Counted from the first letter of the stretch, positions 11,490 through 24,364 are shown. The stretch is DNA of 64,000 bases from Epiperipatus broadwayi (GCA_028023455.1 JAQFVV010000022.1:5175998-5239997), one strand, 5' to 3'. The notes: generated from the letters alone by a model not told the origin. Numbers and translations: made by a program.

Positions 11490-12570
11490 CAGAAGTCCCA
11501 ATATTCAATTCTTCTCAATGAGTCTTTTAAAATTTTATATTCTTTTTTATTAAATAGTTTTTCCATTTAATATTTACATCTTTTTCACTTTTTTTGTTAT
11601 TAATAGCATATTTATATTCTGTGCATGCTTTTTTCCTCTCTTTTATACTTTTACTTTTCACTTTTCTGTTGATTTTATTCTTCTGAATATTCTCAGCTAA
11701 ATCTCTATTTGCCACTTTTTCTACTTCACCACACCAGTCCTTATATTCATCCCCAACAAACTCTTCCATAATTTCTTCTACTTTACTTTATATTCTTCTA
11801 ACTTATTCTTATCATTCATTCTCCATCTAGATCTTCCACTACCCTTTCTACTTTTATTACTATTTTCCATCATATTACTAACCATTTCTACTATAAAGTA
11901 ATTATGATCACTATTATATACTCTCTCTTCATTATCAAACACTTTAATTTTTTGTACTTTATTTATTCCTTCTTTATATAATAATACATAATTTATTGTG
12001 TGAAATATATTATTTCTAGACAATGTGTATTGCTCCTATAAATATTTGATAAATTTCCAATACTCAAATTTACTCTCTGCCAAAAAATTTCAAAAGCTGT
12101 CCATTCTTGTTATCCAAGCCATCAATTTCTTTAATGTCCATTCACATCCCTTATAACCATTATTTTCTTTACCTTTTTTTGAAACTCTGTATATCCTTAA
12201 ATAAGCATTCATATATGTTGCTGATCCATTCCATTATAGTTTGATCACCTCCAGTGGCAATATATACTATAGCCACAATCCAATCTTGTCTTTCTATCAT
12301 TATCTCAAGCCAGAAATACTCTTGACCCTTTACAGTATTTAACTTGTACACCACATTCCATTTTTCTTTTTCTTTTTTATTTATACCCTGCCAAACCATG
12401 TCTTCCAGTAAAGGTTCTTCTTCTTGTCTTAGATGTGTTTCCACTACTGCTAATTACTCAAGCTCTTCATTTTTAACTGATTTGTTTAATTCCAGCCCCT
12501 TTTCTGGTTTCCTACCACCTTGCATATTCAAATATCCAATTTTAACAATTTCTTCCTTTCTTATTATCCT
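11490..12570 (-). pseudogene. LINE apurinic endonuclease, CR1-like element ORF2 start
   Basis: Reverse strand: IGYLNMQGGRKPEKGLELNK and LAVVETHL (first endonuclease blocks), then WLEIMIERQDWIVAIVYIAT, a GDFN-like block decayed to GM-MDIKEIDGLDNKNG, HTINYVLL, and YNSDHNYF. The order matches an APE endonuclease, which nicks target DNA for LINE insertion. A basic linker follows (11,769-11,527). The RT domain that should come next is absent. The next recognisable sequences are the mariner remnant and an RT fragment of a different (RTE) clade. Several stops and frame changes show it is dead. Confidence 0.7.
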
Positions 12571-12979
12571 TTTATAAATACTTTTGTCTCTTTCTTCTCT
12601 ATTATATTTATAATTAGTTTGTTTATCATTAGTTTACAGATCCATTCCCTCACCACATCCACATTTATATCAGGGTCAACTACCCTTTGTTACTTCTTAC
12701 ATCCCATCTATCCCTAATTTTCTTTTTCATAATACTGTAATTTAAAACCCTACCCCATTTATAGGTTTCTCAAACTATAATTTTTCATAAATCACACCCC
12801 CTAATGCTTCATTTCCTTGTTTTGCTAAATGCCATCCATCTTTACTGTATAACTCCCTCTTACTCATAAAAAAAAATCCACCCTTTCACAAACATAACAT
12901 TATTTCTGCTGCATATTTTTTTCTCTCATTTATAAATAAGCCCTAACTAACATATACCTATTGTGAATCTGGGTAGTAA

Positions 12980-13700
12980 TCCAACTACTCCTACTCTTTT
13001 TTTAACCTTGTTCAAACTACTAATCAATTCTTCGTATTCATCCATTACTCTCTCCAATGGCTCTGACAAATTATTTACTCCCCATCCTCTATAACATAAA
13101 AATCTCTACTCCCCTGTTTATTTATCTTATCTGTAACATCTCTAATTCTAGCTCCAAGCAAACATATTCTTACATACCTATTTCTATTTTCCCTTGCAAT
13201 TACATCTCCACATCCTTGATTTAGTGAGTCCTCTATAAAGACTGCCTTATAATTTACTTTTCCTAATTCATCTGCAACATTCTCTTTAACCTTCTGAATT
13301 TTCTTATCTATTTCTTCTTTATTATTTCTATTCAATAATTCCTTGATCAGCTCTCACTTCATATTTAACACTTTTAATTTTACTTCTATATACTTTATTT
13401 CTTTCTCTATCTTACTTATTCTTTGTCTAACTATCACCATTGCACTACTTATTTTGTCATCTATATTTCTTGTCACTCTACTAAATATATATTCCATTCT
13501 ATTATCCTTATCTACATTTTCCTCCATTATTCCTGACTTTTTCTTTTAATTATTTATGTTCAAAAACCATTTTTTTATCTTTTGTATCACATTTGTACAT
13601 GATCTACACAACCATACACCTTTATATTCTTCCTAGTATTATTTAAACACTTCAGATGGAAAATCTTATCACATACTGTATACTCTACAAAAACATGCCT
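12980..13700 (-). pseudogene. LINE ORF1 with PHD-like finger, coiled coil and esterase-like domain
   Basis: Reverse-strand order: a cysteine/histidine cluster CDKIFHLKCLNN with GCVDHVQM (13,600-13,690), resembling a PHD finger. Next comes a Lys/Glu/Ile-rich stretch likely to be a coiled coil (13,340-13,540). Then IEDSLNQGCGDV, LLGARIRDVTDKI and WGVNNL, which resemble the blocks of a GDSL/SGNH esterase. PHD and esterase domains in ORF1 are known from CR1-type LINEs. It sits immediately 5' of the endonuclease block, as expected for a two-ORF LINE. Stops and frameshifts break it. The domain calls rest on short motifs. Confidence 0.6.
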
Positions 13701-13704
13701 AGTT

Positions 13705-15710
13705 TCCTTCTGATCATCAGATATACATTGTGGGATACAAATGGGGTTTATATTTCCTTATTTTTCCAATTCCCCTACTCTGTATTTAAATTTATGATTT
13801 TTCTACCACTTTCCAAACCCCTTTATACATTTTTTTCTTTTTTATAATGGAGAATGAAAAACACCAAAAAATTAATAGCAAACCTCCTAAAATGCAACTA
13901 AACATTACGTATACTTTAGTTTTAAGGTCTCATTACAGTAAATACCAAAAATTAATATTTTTTTTTTATATATTTAAAATATCGGCATCTAGGATTGGTT
14001 TCCAAAAGTTAGCAATTTTCTTCTTGATCTTTACAAATACAATTAAATCCATCTCTCTGTGCTCCAACTCTAATTTCTTATCTACTCTCTAAACAAATAT
14101 TCTCCAGAAACAGAAATTTTTATCTAGATGTTATTAAAAAGTATATAAAACTTTAACTTACCTTGAAGAACAAACATCAGCCACATTAGCACAGCAAGTC
14201 ATTTTTTTGCTAACTTTACTACAGTTTTTTTTTTTTTTGTTCTATTTCTTGAAAAACTAGTTTGTACAATTGTTGGTAGCTAAATAAAAAATAACTATGC
14301 CTGTATCCCCCCGTTCGTGATTTTGTAGTCTGTGCAAATTTATTTTTGTCTATCATAATGTAAATATAAAAAGAATTAGCATTTACGCATGCACACACAC
14401 TTGCATCCACTCTCTTGTCTTCAATGTCTAGATATGTACATGCATATATAGAGATTAATATGTATATCAAACTACTATTTTAAATTACATTATTAAATTA
14501 TGTTAAAAAATGAAACATTATTGTAAATAAAAACAGTTATTAACTAATTACAAAAAAAATCTAACAAAGGAAAAATGCTTAGAAATTTAAGTATTTATTT
14601 CATAGTTAAAAAGTTGTTTATTTCTCGGTAATTAAAACTAATATATAATACAATTTAAAAAAATAAAAAATAAAATTTTTGAAATTAAACTTTAAATTAA
14701 GAATTATAAAAATAATAAAACAAAAGAAAAATACAAAAATATAAAAATTTTATATTATGTATAAATAAATATATATCTTAAAATATTTATATATATTTTT
14801 GATGGAGAATTATCACTTTTATTAAAAAAAAATTGGATTTTATAAAATTTAGGTACATAGTTTTTATGTAAGTGTTGTGTGCTTAAATTACAGAGAAGTT
14901 CCACAGGATTTATAATGGAATGATTTTCAGGTATGAGGATTAATTATAAATAGCAAATAAACTGTGCCGAATTGAAAGAATTTACTGCTGTAGTTTAGAA
15001 TATTGACGTTGATTCATCAGAGGCTCGATAACGTTTCCAATACAAACAAGCTTTATAAATTCTCATCATCATTAGTTCCCTATGTTAATTGTTCATCTCT
15101 TTGTAAATAATTGTGATAGTGAGGTTACATATTTAGTTGATACTGTATTTCCATCATTTGACTATACATACTGCAATTTTGTTTCCAATTGTATTTATTA
15201 TTTTTTTTAAGCACAAGCCTCAAGAAATAACGCCCAGGTTTGGTAGTTTGAAAGTTTTTACTTATAATCTTTTTCATGATGGTATAATTATTAATGAGTT
15301 ATATTAGAATTAGATTTGAGCCAGAAGTTCCAACATGGTGAAGTTTGTAAATTTAACCAACTTTTAGGAATCCCCCTACCTATCTTGAAATAAAAAGGGT
15401 CTTTAAAAAGGGTCTTTAAAAATGGCCTAAAAATCACCTGTTTTAAAAAGTCTGCATGTTCCCATTCCTCATAAATTATTCAATAAAATAATAGAAACAC
15501 AAAGGAGAAGATAAAGGTTGTAGTAAAGACAAGTACTGTAAATCTACCCCCCCCACCCTAAATACAGATACAAAAAATATACATGCTTTATTCAATGCAA
15601 ATTCTTTAGGATTTGAACAAAAAAAACTGCAATTGTAGCTGAAAAGCTTAAAAAATTAAAGTTGATAGAGCTGCTCTTAGTGAAATTTGTCTTCTAAAGA
15701 AAGAAAGGCT
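13705..15710. other. AT-rich spacer, nothing recognised
   Basis: No gene seen. It holds short A and T runs, a short C-rich run near 15,547-15,557, and a small local duplication (GGGTCTTTAAAAA) near 15,398-15,422. Confidence 0.5.
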
Positions 15711-15711
15711 A

Positions 15712-15883
<172 letters not shown>

Positions 15884-16434
15884 GGAAATACTGATCAATT
15901 AGTGAAAGTAGACTGCATTCTGTTGAATTTTTTATAAGATCTAATTTAGTATCTTTTATTTTTGGAATTTTTCAGTATATCAATAAAAGACTGATGTCAT
16001 TAAAACTGGTTTATGCAATGGACTTTACAATCATTTTATTAGTATACATATTCTAACATTAGATTCAGAGGAATAAGAGAAAGAAAGCATTTATTTTTTG
16101 CTGGATTGGTTTATTACATTAAAAAATCAAAAGCTTTTGAACACTAAAATTATTAATTTGGGCATTAAAAATTGTCATTTTACTGAACCATACATTTCTA
16201 TTAAGTATCATGTTATTAATGGAAGTTAAATTATTCTTGAGTTCATTAAAAAGAAAAAAGCATGACTAGTATTTGATAATGAAACAATTACTAATGAATT
16301 AATTAAAAGGAAATATATTGGATATTTTAATTATTAAAATAATAAATGTAGATCTTCACAATAAATATAGATAATGACCAAAATTTAATGCCTGATGAAA
16401 AGGTATAAAAATAATTGATAGATTAAAATTTCAC

Positions 16435-16985
16435 ATCATCATCATTCATTATGCTTACACAAGCCGTTTTCACATAGGCAAACTCTCAATACAGTAGCAC
16501 CACTTAGGAAAAAACTCTGTGAAAACAGCTTGTGTAAGCATAAAGAATGTTGATCATGAGTGTTTGATAGTTTAATACAAATCCTGCTCAATAGGATTAT
16601 GGTGACTGTGATTATTAAAGAACCAAAGACACCAAAAAGTACGGATGCTAAACTGAGTTCAGATCTATATGACTATAAAAGCTAAAGAGCTTAGCTTAAA
16701 AACATTGTGCTTTCATTTTGGACTCAAAGCTTTATAGTTAGCTAAAAAGTAAAAAGTGATTGCTGGTGGGTTGCATTAGCACCTAAGATCTATGTGCACT
16801 ACCCTCAGATTCAAGGCTTCTCACTGATGAAAGACACAAGCTAAAAACTAGTCTGGGGATATTGGATGAGTAGGCACTAGATAGGGATTTTATGCACAAA
16901 TTTTCCTCCATTCCTTGATTGCTCTGGCTTGCACTGAGTGGTGCTAGGTGTGGAAGTTTTGCCTCTGTAGATTAAAACTACAAAT
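16435..16985 (+). repeat. SINE-like repeat family S1 with an inverted tail
   Basis: The main copy (about 16,640-16,985) reads in plus orientation: hammerhead-like domain at 16,818-16,859, GTCTGGGGATATTGGATGAG, TTTTATGCACAA, CTTGCACTGAGTGGT. Upstream, ATGCTTACACAAGC (16,451-16,464) and its complement GCTTGTGTAAGCAT (16,529-16,542) form a hairpin made of two family tails facing each other. The whole block is therefore a composite of at least two copies. Confidence 0.6.
16818..16859 (+). ncRNA. Hammerhead-like domain in the S1 repeat (16.8 kb)
   Basis: Stem I UUCUCA, intact CUGAUGA (16,824-16,830), a 13-nt weak stem II region, AAAA (G12 changed to A), the palindrome ACUAGU (16,847-16,852), C at 16,853, and UGGGG. 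Core spacing is identical to the copy at 9.4 kb. The lost G12 predicts inactivity of this copy. Confidence 0.5.
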
Positions 16986-17972
16986 GATATATAGACATTT
17001 GCTGATCATATTTAGACTTTTTTTTTATTAAGATTAATATTTGGATCTGAAAAATGATATTGCATTAAATCAATAAATGATGCACTCTTATATGATAAAA
17101 ATGTTAGTTTGAAGACATTGAATGATATTTTAATTATCTTTTGAATAATGATGCAAGAATTAAGATAATGACTTTTAGTGATATACCTACATTAGCTACT
17201 CATTTAGATTGTACAAATATATCCAGCTGGATAAAATTAAATTGGCACATTGTAGTCATAAAATGGAAAGGTTGCAGACCCTGATGAGCCACTTGAAGAA
17301 GTTTGAAAATATAATGGTGGTATGATATTTTGAAAAAATAATGGAATTTTTCAGGAATATATGTTGTTGAAGTTGAGTTAACTGATCTTAAAGATACTTT
17401 TATTGCTCCAAGTTTTAAAAATTAAGAGAATAGATAAAAATTCAGATATTAATCTGAAATATCATTGTTATTTTATTATAACTACGATGATTTTGTTGAA
17501 CAAAATGCTTCCAATCACTGATGAGTAATTACTAGGCACTCGATGTCTTTTTAAAAATTCAAAAAATATTTTTGGCAAGATTTGTTATATAGAACAAGAG
17601 TAAGAACAAAAAAGTGACTTCTGTTTTTTTGTTGTTGTTTTGACCAAAATTCTTGATTCAGTTTATCTAAAATAACAAGAATATATAGATATTGATAATT
17701 TTATTTTCATTGTTTTTACTATCTCCTTGTTGTTAAATTTAATACAATACCTTTTTGTTTCTTTTTTTTTTTTCTTGCACTTTTTCAAAAATTTTTTATT
17801 TTATTTTGTTTCAGCTGAACCTATAAGCTTTCATCATAGATCTGTTTAATTTTTTTTTAAATCCATTAACGGTATCCACAATATTTAAAAAATTTGGTTC
17901 TGTATGAATTACTGTCCTGCCACTGCTAGAGACGTCATTTCTGCAAAAATTGCAGAAATATTCAGAGTAGGG

Positions 17973-18170
17973 GGCCAAAAGCAGATGACGCAAGTTCCAG
18001 CCGCTAGATGGCGCTGTTCACCATACCTATGCACAGGGATAGTATGCCATGTGGCCAAAAGCAGACAATGCAAGTTCCAGCCGCTAGATGGCGCTGTTCG
18101 CCATGCATATGCTCAGGAACATTATGCCAAGTAGCAGCCAGCACTACTGCCCGCTATGTGGCCTGTTAGC
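17973..18170 (+). repeat. 80-bp tandem repeat with CTCF-like motifs
   Basis: A locally G+C-richer island. Unit 1 starts GGCCAAAAGCAG at 17,973 and unit 2 starts at 18,053, period exactly 80. A third, diverged unit follows. Units 1 and 2 contain the identical CCGCTAGATGGCGCTG at 18,001-18,016 and 18,081-18,096. Unit 3 has CCGCTATGTGGCCTG at 18,151. The string matches the CTCF core (CC-n-n-n-AG-n-GGC-G-C), all in one orientation. Occupancy cannot be told from sequence, and the motif may simply belong to a dispersed repeat. Confidence 0.6.
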
Positions 18171-18499
18171 CATAGGTAAACCGATCCAGCTTACATCGTC
18201 TGCTAAACAGCAACTACCCAGCAATCTAGCCCATCTTTTTCCATACTTTTATTTATTCATCATATATATTTAGAAATTTTTTATTCATCTTATATCATCC
18301 TTTTTTTAATTTTAACACTGTGTATTTCAATATCTATCTCATTTTCAGGCTCTATTTTTATTCATAAATATATCATCCATATTGTAGATTATAAAAAAAT
18401 GTTTAGTATTACCTTTACAACACTTAATTATATCATTTATCTTAAGATAATAAAAACTAATAATTATAAATTAGCAAAAAATAGTTTCAATAAAATTAT

Positions 18500-18779
<280 letters not shown>

Positions 18780-20320
18780 ACATAAAAGAAAAAATATTAA
18801 TCATTAATTTTGGCAATTATTTCTGGATGATAATAGTTATATAGTTTCCTATCTTGGAGTTAAGCTCTATCTATGAGTAGCTAGTTATCTATTTTATAGC
18901 CAACAGAGAATGGTTAGCTAAGTTGCTAAATGCAGCTACCTGATTAAAAGTACTAGGACTGATTACAACATAAAATAGTTTTCATGTTTTAGTTGATCCT
19001 GATTTAAAACCAAGTGAATGTGCTAGCATATATATATAATAAATAACAAAAAAGTCAGGTGATAATATATATATATAATAATTTTTAATAACATTAGAGA
19101 ATTGAAAAACCATTCATAATAATAGAAATTATGATTTGACTTATTTCCAGAAGCAAAATTTATTACATTACAAAATGAGATGTCGTCTTTTCATTTGTAA
19201 AGAAAAATGAGTGACAGCGATGCCAAATCAATTTAAAACTTACGTGTCTGTTTGTCTACTTACCTATCTATTTATCTCCTATCTATATACGTATCTATTT
19301 GCCTGTCTGTTTTTTAACGGTCTGTCTATGTGTGTCTATTTCGTTAATATTTGAATAAATACAAAACAAAACAACATATATAATACACATAAATTACTAA
19401 AATGTAATGTTTTCTGTTTTTAAAATTACAGCCACAATATCCCCAAATTTAGACAAATATTTATATTCACATATGCACACACACACCCTTTAGCGCAAAG
19501 CAGCTGCAAAAGTATTTTTTATCCACTTTAAAAGTTCTGTGTAATTAGATTCATTAGCATATATACTAAAACTGATGATGTGTTTTAGATTTTCTGATGA
19601 AAAGATTTTTTAAGGAAACGATGTGTTATAAGATACTTGGTATGAAGTTGTAATATTTTTTAATTTAGGTAATCAATTATTTACTCGACATCACTAAAAA
19701 GCTAATTAGCAGTATTTATATTATCGTACTTTATCTCTAATTAAGTCTCATTTTGCAAATATGAATACATGAAAATGATGAAGTAGCATCAAATAAAAGT
19801 TTCTAAAGCCTGGAGATATGAAGTGGTAGAAAATATGCTATTTGCAGCTGTTCCTTCTGATAAGTTATGGCTCTTAGCAGATCATCAGGAGGATAAATCA
19901 TAAACAAAATCCTTGTGACAATAAAAATATGACTACTAAAAAAAATATTAATGTAAATTAAGAAATTATATAAAATGTATACATATTAAACTGATTATTT
20001 TTTACTTTGTTGTTTATATAAAAATATCTATGTTTTTATAGGCATATATCTATTATTGCTTTATGAGAAGTTAAAAATGTGCTGCACTTAAGTTATTTAT
20101 GTTGGTGAATGCTACAGATTATTAACCCTAATGTGCATTTTGTAATAAGAAATAAAATAATTAAACAGTGATATTTCTCAAGAGTTTAGAACTGGAATCG
20201 ATCTGAAGAGTTTATAGTCAAGAGTTTGACATTTTAGTGCACATAACTCAAATAAGTTAATATTTTAAATTTATAAAATAATATCATAATTAAGAATCTG
20301 AATTATTTTTTTGCATAAAC
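18780..20320. other. Spacer, nothing recognised
   Basis: Only a degenerate CTAT/CTGT-rich stretch near 19,240-19,340, probably an old microsatellite, and short AT runs. Confidence 0.5.
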
Positions 20321-20323
20321 GGC

Positions 20324-20425
20324 AATTAATATTTACTAAAGCAATAAACCTAAAGCATGTGCGCTTGAAAATGCGAAGGTAGGGACCTCTACAGGTCTTA
20401 ACCACAAGCTTACGCATTGGAAGAC
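20324..20425 (+). repeat. Solo copy of the 31-kb palindrome arm
   Basis: About 100 bp here matches both arms of the giant palindrome at 30.9-31.6 kb with very few changes: TAAAGCATGTGC, GAAAATGCGAAGGTAGGGAC, CTCTACAGGT, CCACAAGCTTACGCATTGGA. The conserved block folds: AATGCG with CGCATT outside, GACCT with AGGTC inside. Its better conservation than surrounding DNA suggests a recent insertion or a functional structure. Confidence 0.7.
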
Positions 20426-20429
20426 AATA

Positions 20430-21840
20430 ATCAATTCCAAAATCTGATTTAACCCATATCAATTGAATTGTTTGTTTTGAACTTCCAATAATTCTAAAAC
20501 TTTAATCAGACAATTAATTATTATATTACAGATTATATTTGTAGCCATTATTTTGATTTATGTATAAAATAATATTTCAAACTATGAAATGTTTTTAAGA
20601 TCTATGGGACTAAACATTTTAAAGTTTAAGGTTAATATAATTGCTCTTAGCAAATCCCTTCCTTCAGAGATAGGATATTATACTTTAATATAAAAATGGC
20701 TACAAACTTTTGTGGAAAAGCAGATCACTAAAGGAAAGTTGTCTATTGGGTGTTCAATTTATTATAAAAATCTAACCTTTTTCAATTTATATTTTTGAAA
20801 TGTATCAGTGAAAGGTTAATGATTTTAAACCAAATTTTGAATATGTAGACCTATTTGACCAGGGCTTACACTTTACATTAGACTAAAAATTTTCATAAGT
20901 ACATTTAAAATATCAAATTTTTCTTGTTAAGGTTTTCATGTCTATATTAATAAAAACAGTAAACTATGTCTTTACATAATGAGAAATTATAGTACTCTTT
21001 TTATTATCAAGAATGTTATATTGTTATTGAATTACTTAAAACATGTAGAATGACATTTAGGAGCACCCTTTTAGGCAAAAAATCTTTACTAAATAAGAAA
21101 TCTTGGATTCAACCATTGTCAAAACAATGATGTTTCATAGATTTACTAAAATTAAAAGATGAAATATAAAAAAAGTATATCCAAGTTGTTGCAAAGATTA
21201 TACATTAAAATGCTCAAACATTAAAATGATAGTTACATAAAAAAAATATGACATACTTTAAACATAATACTAGAAAGTTTGATGTCTATTTTTAGAGAAA
21301 ATTGGCATTATTGCAAAAGACTGCAACTCAGCTACTGTTTTAATTTGCTGGGTACCTAAGAAAGTTATAATTAGTTGTAAAAATGAAAATATTTCAAGGA
21401 CATAACACTAGGTAATTAGTTCATGGAAGAAAGAAGATTATTATTAATTGAAAGAAAACTCTTTGATTTCTCTTTGGGATCTTAAAAAACTGAGTATGGC
21501 AAATTCTTGATATCCACCTCTTACGGTTGCTGTCATTATAGCTGTAAGTACTATGTGATTATTTATATAGTAAATGAGAATGGATATATTGCTTATCAAC
21601 ATGCATCACCAGAGTAGGTAGTTTACTGGATTTGTATGTCTTTTAGGATCAAGATGCACTATGGTCTTTTTCTCAATTGTCTGATAATTTTGAATGAGAC
21701 ATCAATTGAGTTTTCTTAGAGGCAGGATAAAAATGTGTGAATAATATCATGACAGACAAAACTAAATTATGGCAGAGTGATTCTATATCTTAATTTTTTG
21801 TGTGTTAGCTTTACAAGATGTATATTATAGATTAAAATAA
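20430..21840. other. Spacer, possible older part of the RTE element
   Basis: No clear domain read. The downstream RTE 3' end (21.85-22.61 kb) could extend into the last few hundred bases, but I cannot align its RT blocks here. Confidence 0.4.
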
Positions 21841-21849
21841 TAAGCTAAA

Positions 21850-22612
21850 TTGGAGTAAAAATAATAGAGACCATTTAAGTTTTCTAATTTTTCAAATGAA
21901 ATGAATCTTTAGAGCTTTAGAATTTTGCAAGAATTATCAGACAAAAATAAGACAATAGGACTAAAGATAAATGGTAAAAAGATAAATGTTCAATGGATTT
22001 TTTCAGAAGAAAATAAAGATTCATAATCATAAATTAGAAAAAATTGATAAATACTGACAACTTGCTCAGATTGTTAATACAAATGAAAACATAATATATG
22101 AAATTAATCACAGAATTAAACTTGGATGAAATTCTTTTGGATAGACATAACTAAATATAAAAGATATGCTACATGTTTAAAAAATATTTTTAAAAGATAT
22201 GTTTTACTAGTTTTAACTCATGCATCTGATCAATATAGAAACATTAAATATCTAAATAAAATATCAAGATATATGTCAGAAATAACAGGAAGAGATCAAA
22301 ATTGAATTATATGGGTGAGAGAACAAACAAATATCACTGACATTAATCAAAGAATTAAGAGATTAAAATAGAACTAGACTGAAGATATTGTTACAAGAGA
22401 TGGTAATAAATGGAGAGTTAAAATTTTAAATTTGATCCCATGATATTATAAAAGATTTAGAAGAAAACCATATATTAGATAAATGAAGGTAATAAGGATG
22501 TTTGTTTGTGTAATGAGCAGAAAAGAGGCTATGAATCAGAGAAATTGGATTACACTAGGGGAGATATTTATCCTGCAGTAATACTATAATTGTTAAAAAT
22601 GATGATGATGAT
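21850..22612 (+). pseudogene. RTE/BovB-type LINE, C-terminal end and 3' tail
   Basis: Plus-strand translation with stops gives NTNENIIYEINHRIKLG, ITGRDQN, WVREQTNITDINQRIKRLK, RDGNKWRVKIL and RKEAMNQRNWITLGEIFILQ. These match the C-terminus of RTE elements: the LGQLV--EINRRI-LG block, the GI-LRDR-RN block, the TKV-DI--RI--LKW block, and the NW--LGEA--QQW ending. The element ends in the short repeat GATGATGATGATGAA (about 22,598-22,612), the kind of microsatellite tail typical of RTE elements. Many in-frame stops make it a relic. Its 5' limit is uncertain. Confidence 0.75.
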
Positions 22613-22824
22613 GAATTACTTTATATATTTTAAATTAAGTGAATAATACCTTTAAGAGTGATGTCTTTTAGGAAAAATAAAATATCAAGAAATTAATTTC
22701 TAAATAAATTGGAATCATGTTTTGATTGATTCTAATCATACAAAGCAAAAAAAAAATATTTTTAATTACATGATTAATAATTCTATTAACTTAAATAACT
22801 ATAAATAAATTAAACTACTAAACA

Positions 22825-23345
22825 TCACATGATCACTATTTCCTAAGATTACATAAGCTGTTAAACAATAACAAACTCTCCATACAGAAAGCCATAGTAA
22901 TCAATGGATGTAAGAAAGTTTGTGCATAAAATTCATATCTACTGTTTAGTCATCCAATATTCCCAGACTAGTTTTTATCTTGTGACTTTCATCAGTGAGG
23001 AACCTTGAATCTGAGAGCACTGTACACTTAAATCTTATGATCTAATACAACTGTCAGTCACCTTTTTACTTTTTTAGTTAACTATAAAGCTACAAGTCCC
23101 AAATGAAAACAGATGTTTTCAATCCAAGCTCATTTTCTTGTATAATCATATGGATCTGAACCCAGTTCAGTATCTATAAATTTTAGTGTCCAAATAATCA
23201 TCATTTCCTATGCTTACACAAACTGTTAAAACAGTGAGGAAATTCTCCATACAGTAGTGCTACCTGAATCCATTGATTATTATGGCTTGCACTGGATGAC
23301 ACTACTGGATAGAGAATTTGTTACTATCTATAAATAAATATTGGC
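22825..23345 (-). repeat. S1 SINE-like repeat, full plus partial copy
   Basis: Reverse strand. 22,825-23,060 carries the family body and a hammerhead-like domain (22,961-23,000). 23,195-23,345 repeats only the tail (ATGCTTACACAAACTGTT, CTCCATACAGTAGTG, GGCTTGCACTGGATG). The two lie head to tail about 370 bp apart, another partial tandem arrangement. Confidence 0.55.
22961..23000 (-). ncRNA. Hammerhead-like domain in the S1 repeat (23.0 kb)
   Basis: Reverse strand: CCUCA, intact CUGAUGA, a 13-nt stem II region, AAAA (G12 lost), palindrome ACUAGU, C, UGGGA. Layout and spacing equal those at 9.4 and 16.8 kb. Stem I is reduced to about 4 bp. Confidence 0.45.
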
Positions 23346-24364
23346 TATTAAATATGTAGTGCTGTGAATATATAATAATATTTCTGTAATAGTCTTCATA
23401 TGCAAATAATATATAGAATTTTTCTCAAATCAGATTTTCTAAAAGTCATTTTAATAAAGTCCAAAAAATGCTGATTTTCTAGAATTTACTGACCAAAATC
23501 TATTTTTCAATAGATATACCTAAATAGCTTACTAATAGCTAAAACCTAATCTGGGGATTTGCTTATGATACTGCTATTTAGTATTCATGGATTTGTCAGT
23601 TTTACAATGGAAAGTTCTTAAAGAGAATAAATAGAATATTTTTATATGCTGTATTGACTGAAAGTAAACTGAAATAAATTGTGTAATTTTTGGGTTGGCA
23701 TAACCCACCTTTGTCAAAGTATCAAAAGTTCTAGTTTCCACAATTAAAATATAATTAATGGCACTAAAATATATAATTGCTGATTTAGTACTAGATTTAT
23801 ACACCTATACAAACAAAATTAAAATGGGTTTAAAACTTTAGCCTGTTTTAATCTCAGATCATTGGTTCAGATATTATTAGAATATAGCAGTTGCTGATAA
23901 CTGTGTGGGCACAGTTCCAATGTTTCTCATTGAAACAGCTAGAAAATATATTGAAACCCTAAATGCAACAACAAAACAAAATTTATTTATATCATTTCTA
24001 GTGACAACTGACTACTCAATATGTGTCTGAAATTACCCACTGCATGCCTTTTGAACACAAAGTATTGCCACATTTTATAATTTAAAGGGTAATGTATTTC
24101 ATCATAATAATACAATTATTTCAATTAAATTCATTGTATGAAGGGTGGGTTTGCCCTAAGTATTTTGAAGAGAAGTAAGGCACAATCTCCTAATAATATT
24201 TCATAATGATACCATTATATTCTGAAAATAAAATAGTAGATCATAATATAATTTTAAATATTTTTCCACTTGATGGATTTGTGGTAAAATTGACGTTAAC
24301 TTTGTATGGACATATCTCCTTTGAATTGACATATGAAATACATGAACAATATTTTGTACATGAT
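23346..24364. other. Spacer, nothing recognised
   Basis: AT-rich. A short string at 23,540-23,560 (TAGCTAAAACCTAATCTGGGG) echoes the S1 hammerhead region. No gene seen. Confidence 0.45.

Larger units (their letters stand above)
16080..17520 (+). other. Possible decayed coding relic, unrecognised, split by the S1 repeat
   Basis: On the plus strand 16,170-16,330 gives FTEPYISIKYHVINGS, IILEFIKKKKA and FDNETITNELIKRKYIGYFN in one frame with single stops. 17,190-17,340 gives further protein-like strings (KLAHCSHKMERLQTLMSHLK). Between them lies the S1 repeat (16,435-16,985). I do not recognise a family. It could be a decayed transposon interrupted by a repeat insertion, or chance. Confidence 0.2.

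Noticed and set aside
11527-13335. Separate small host genes on the reverse strand
   Set aside because: The frames line up in order as ORF1 and endonuclease of one decayed LINE.
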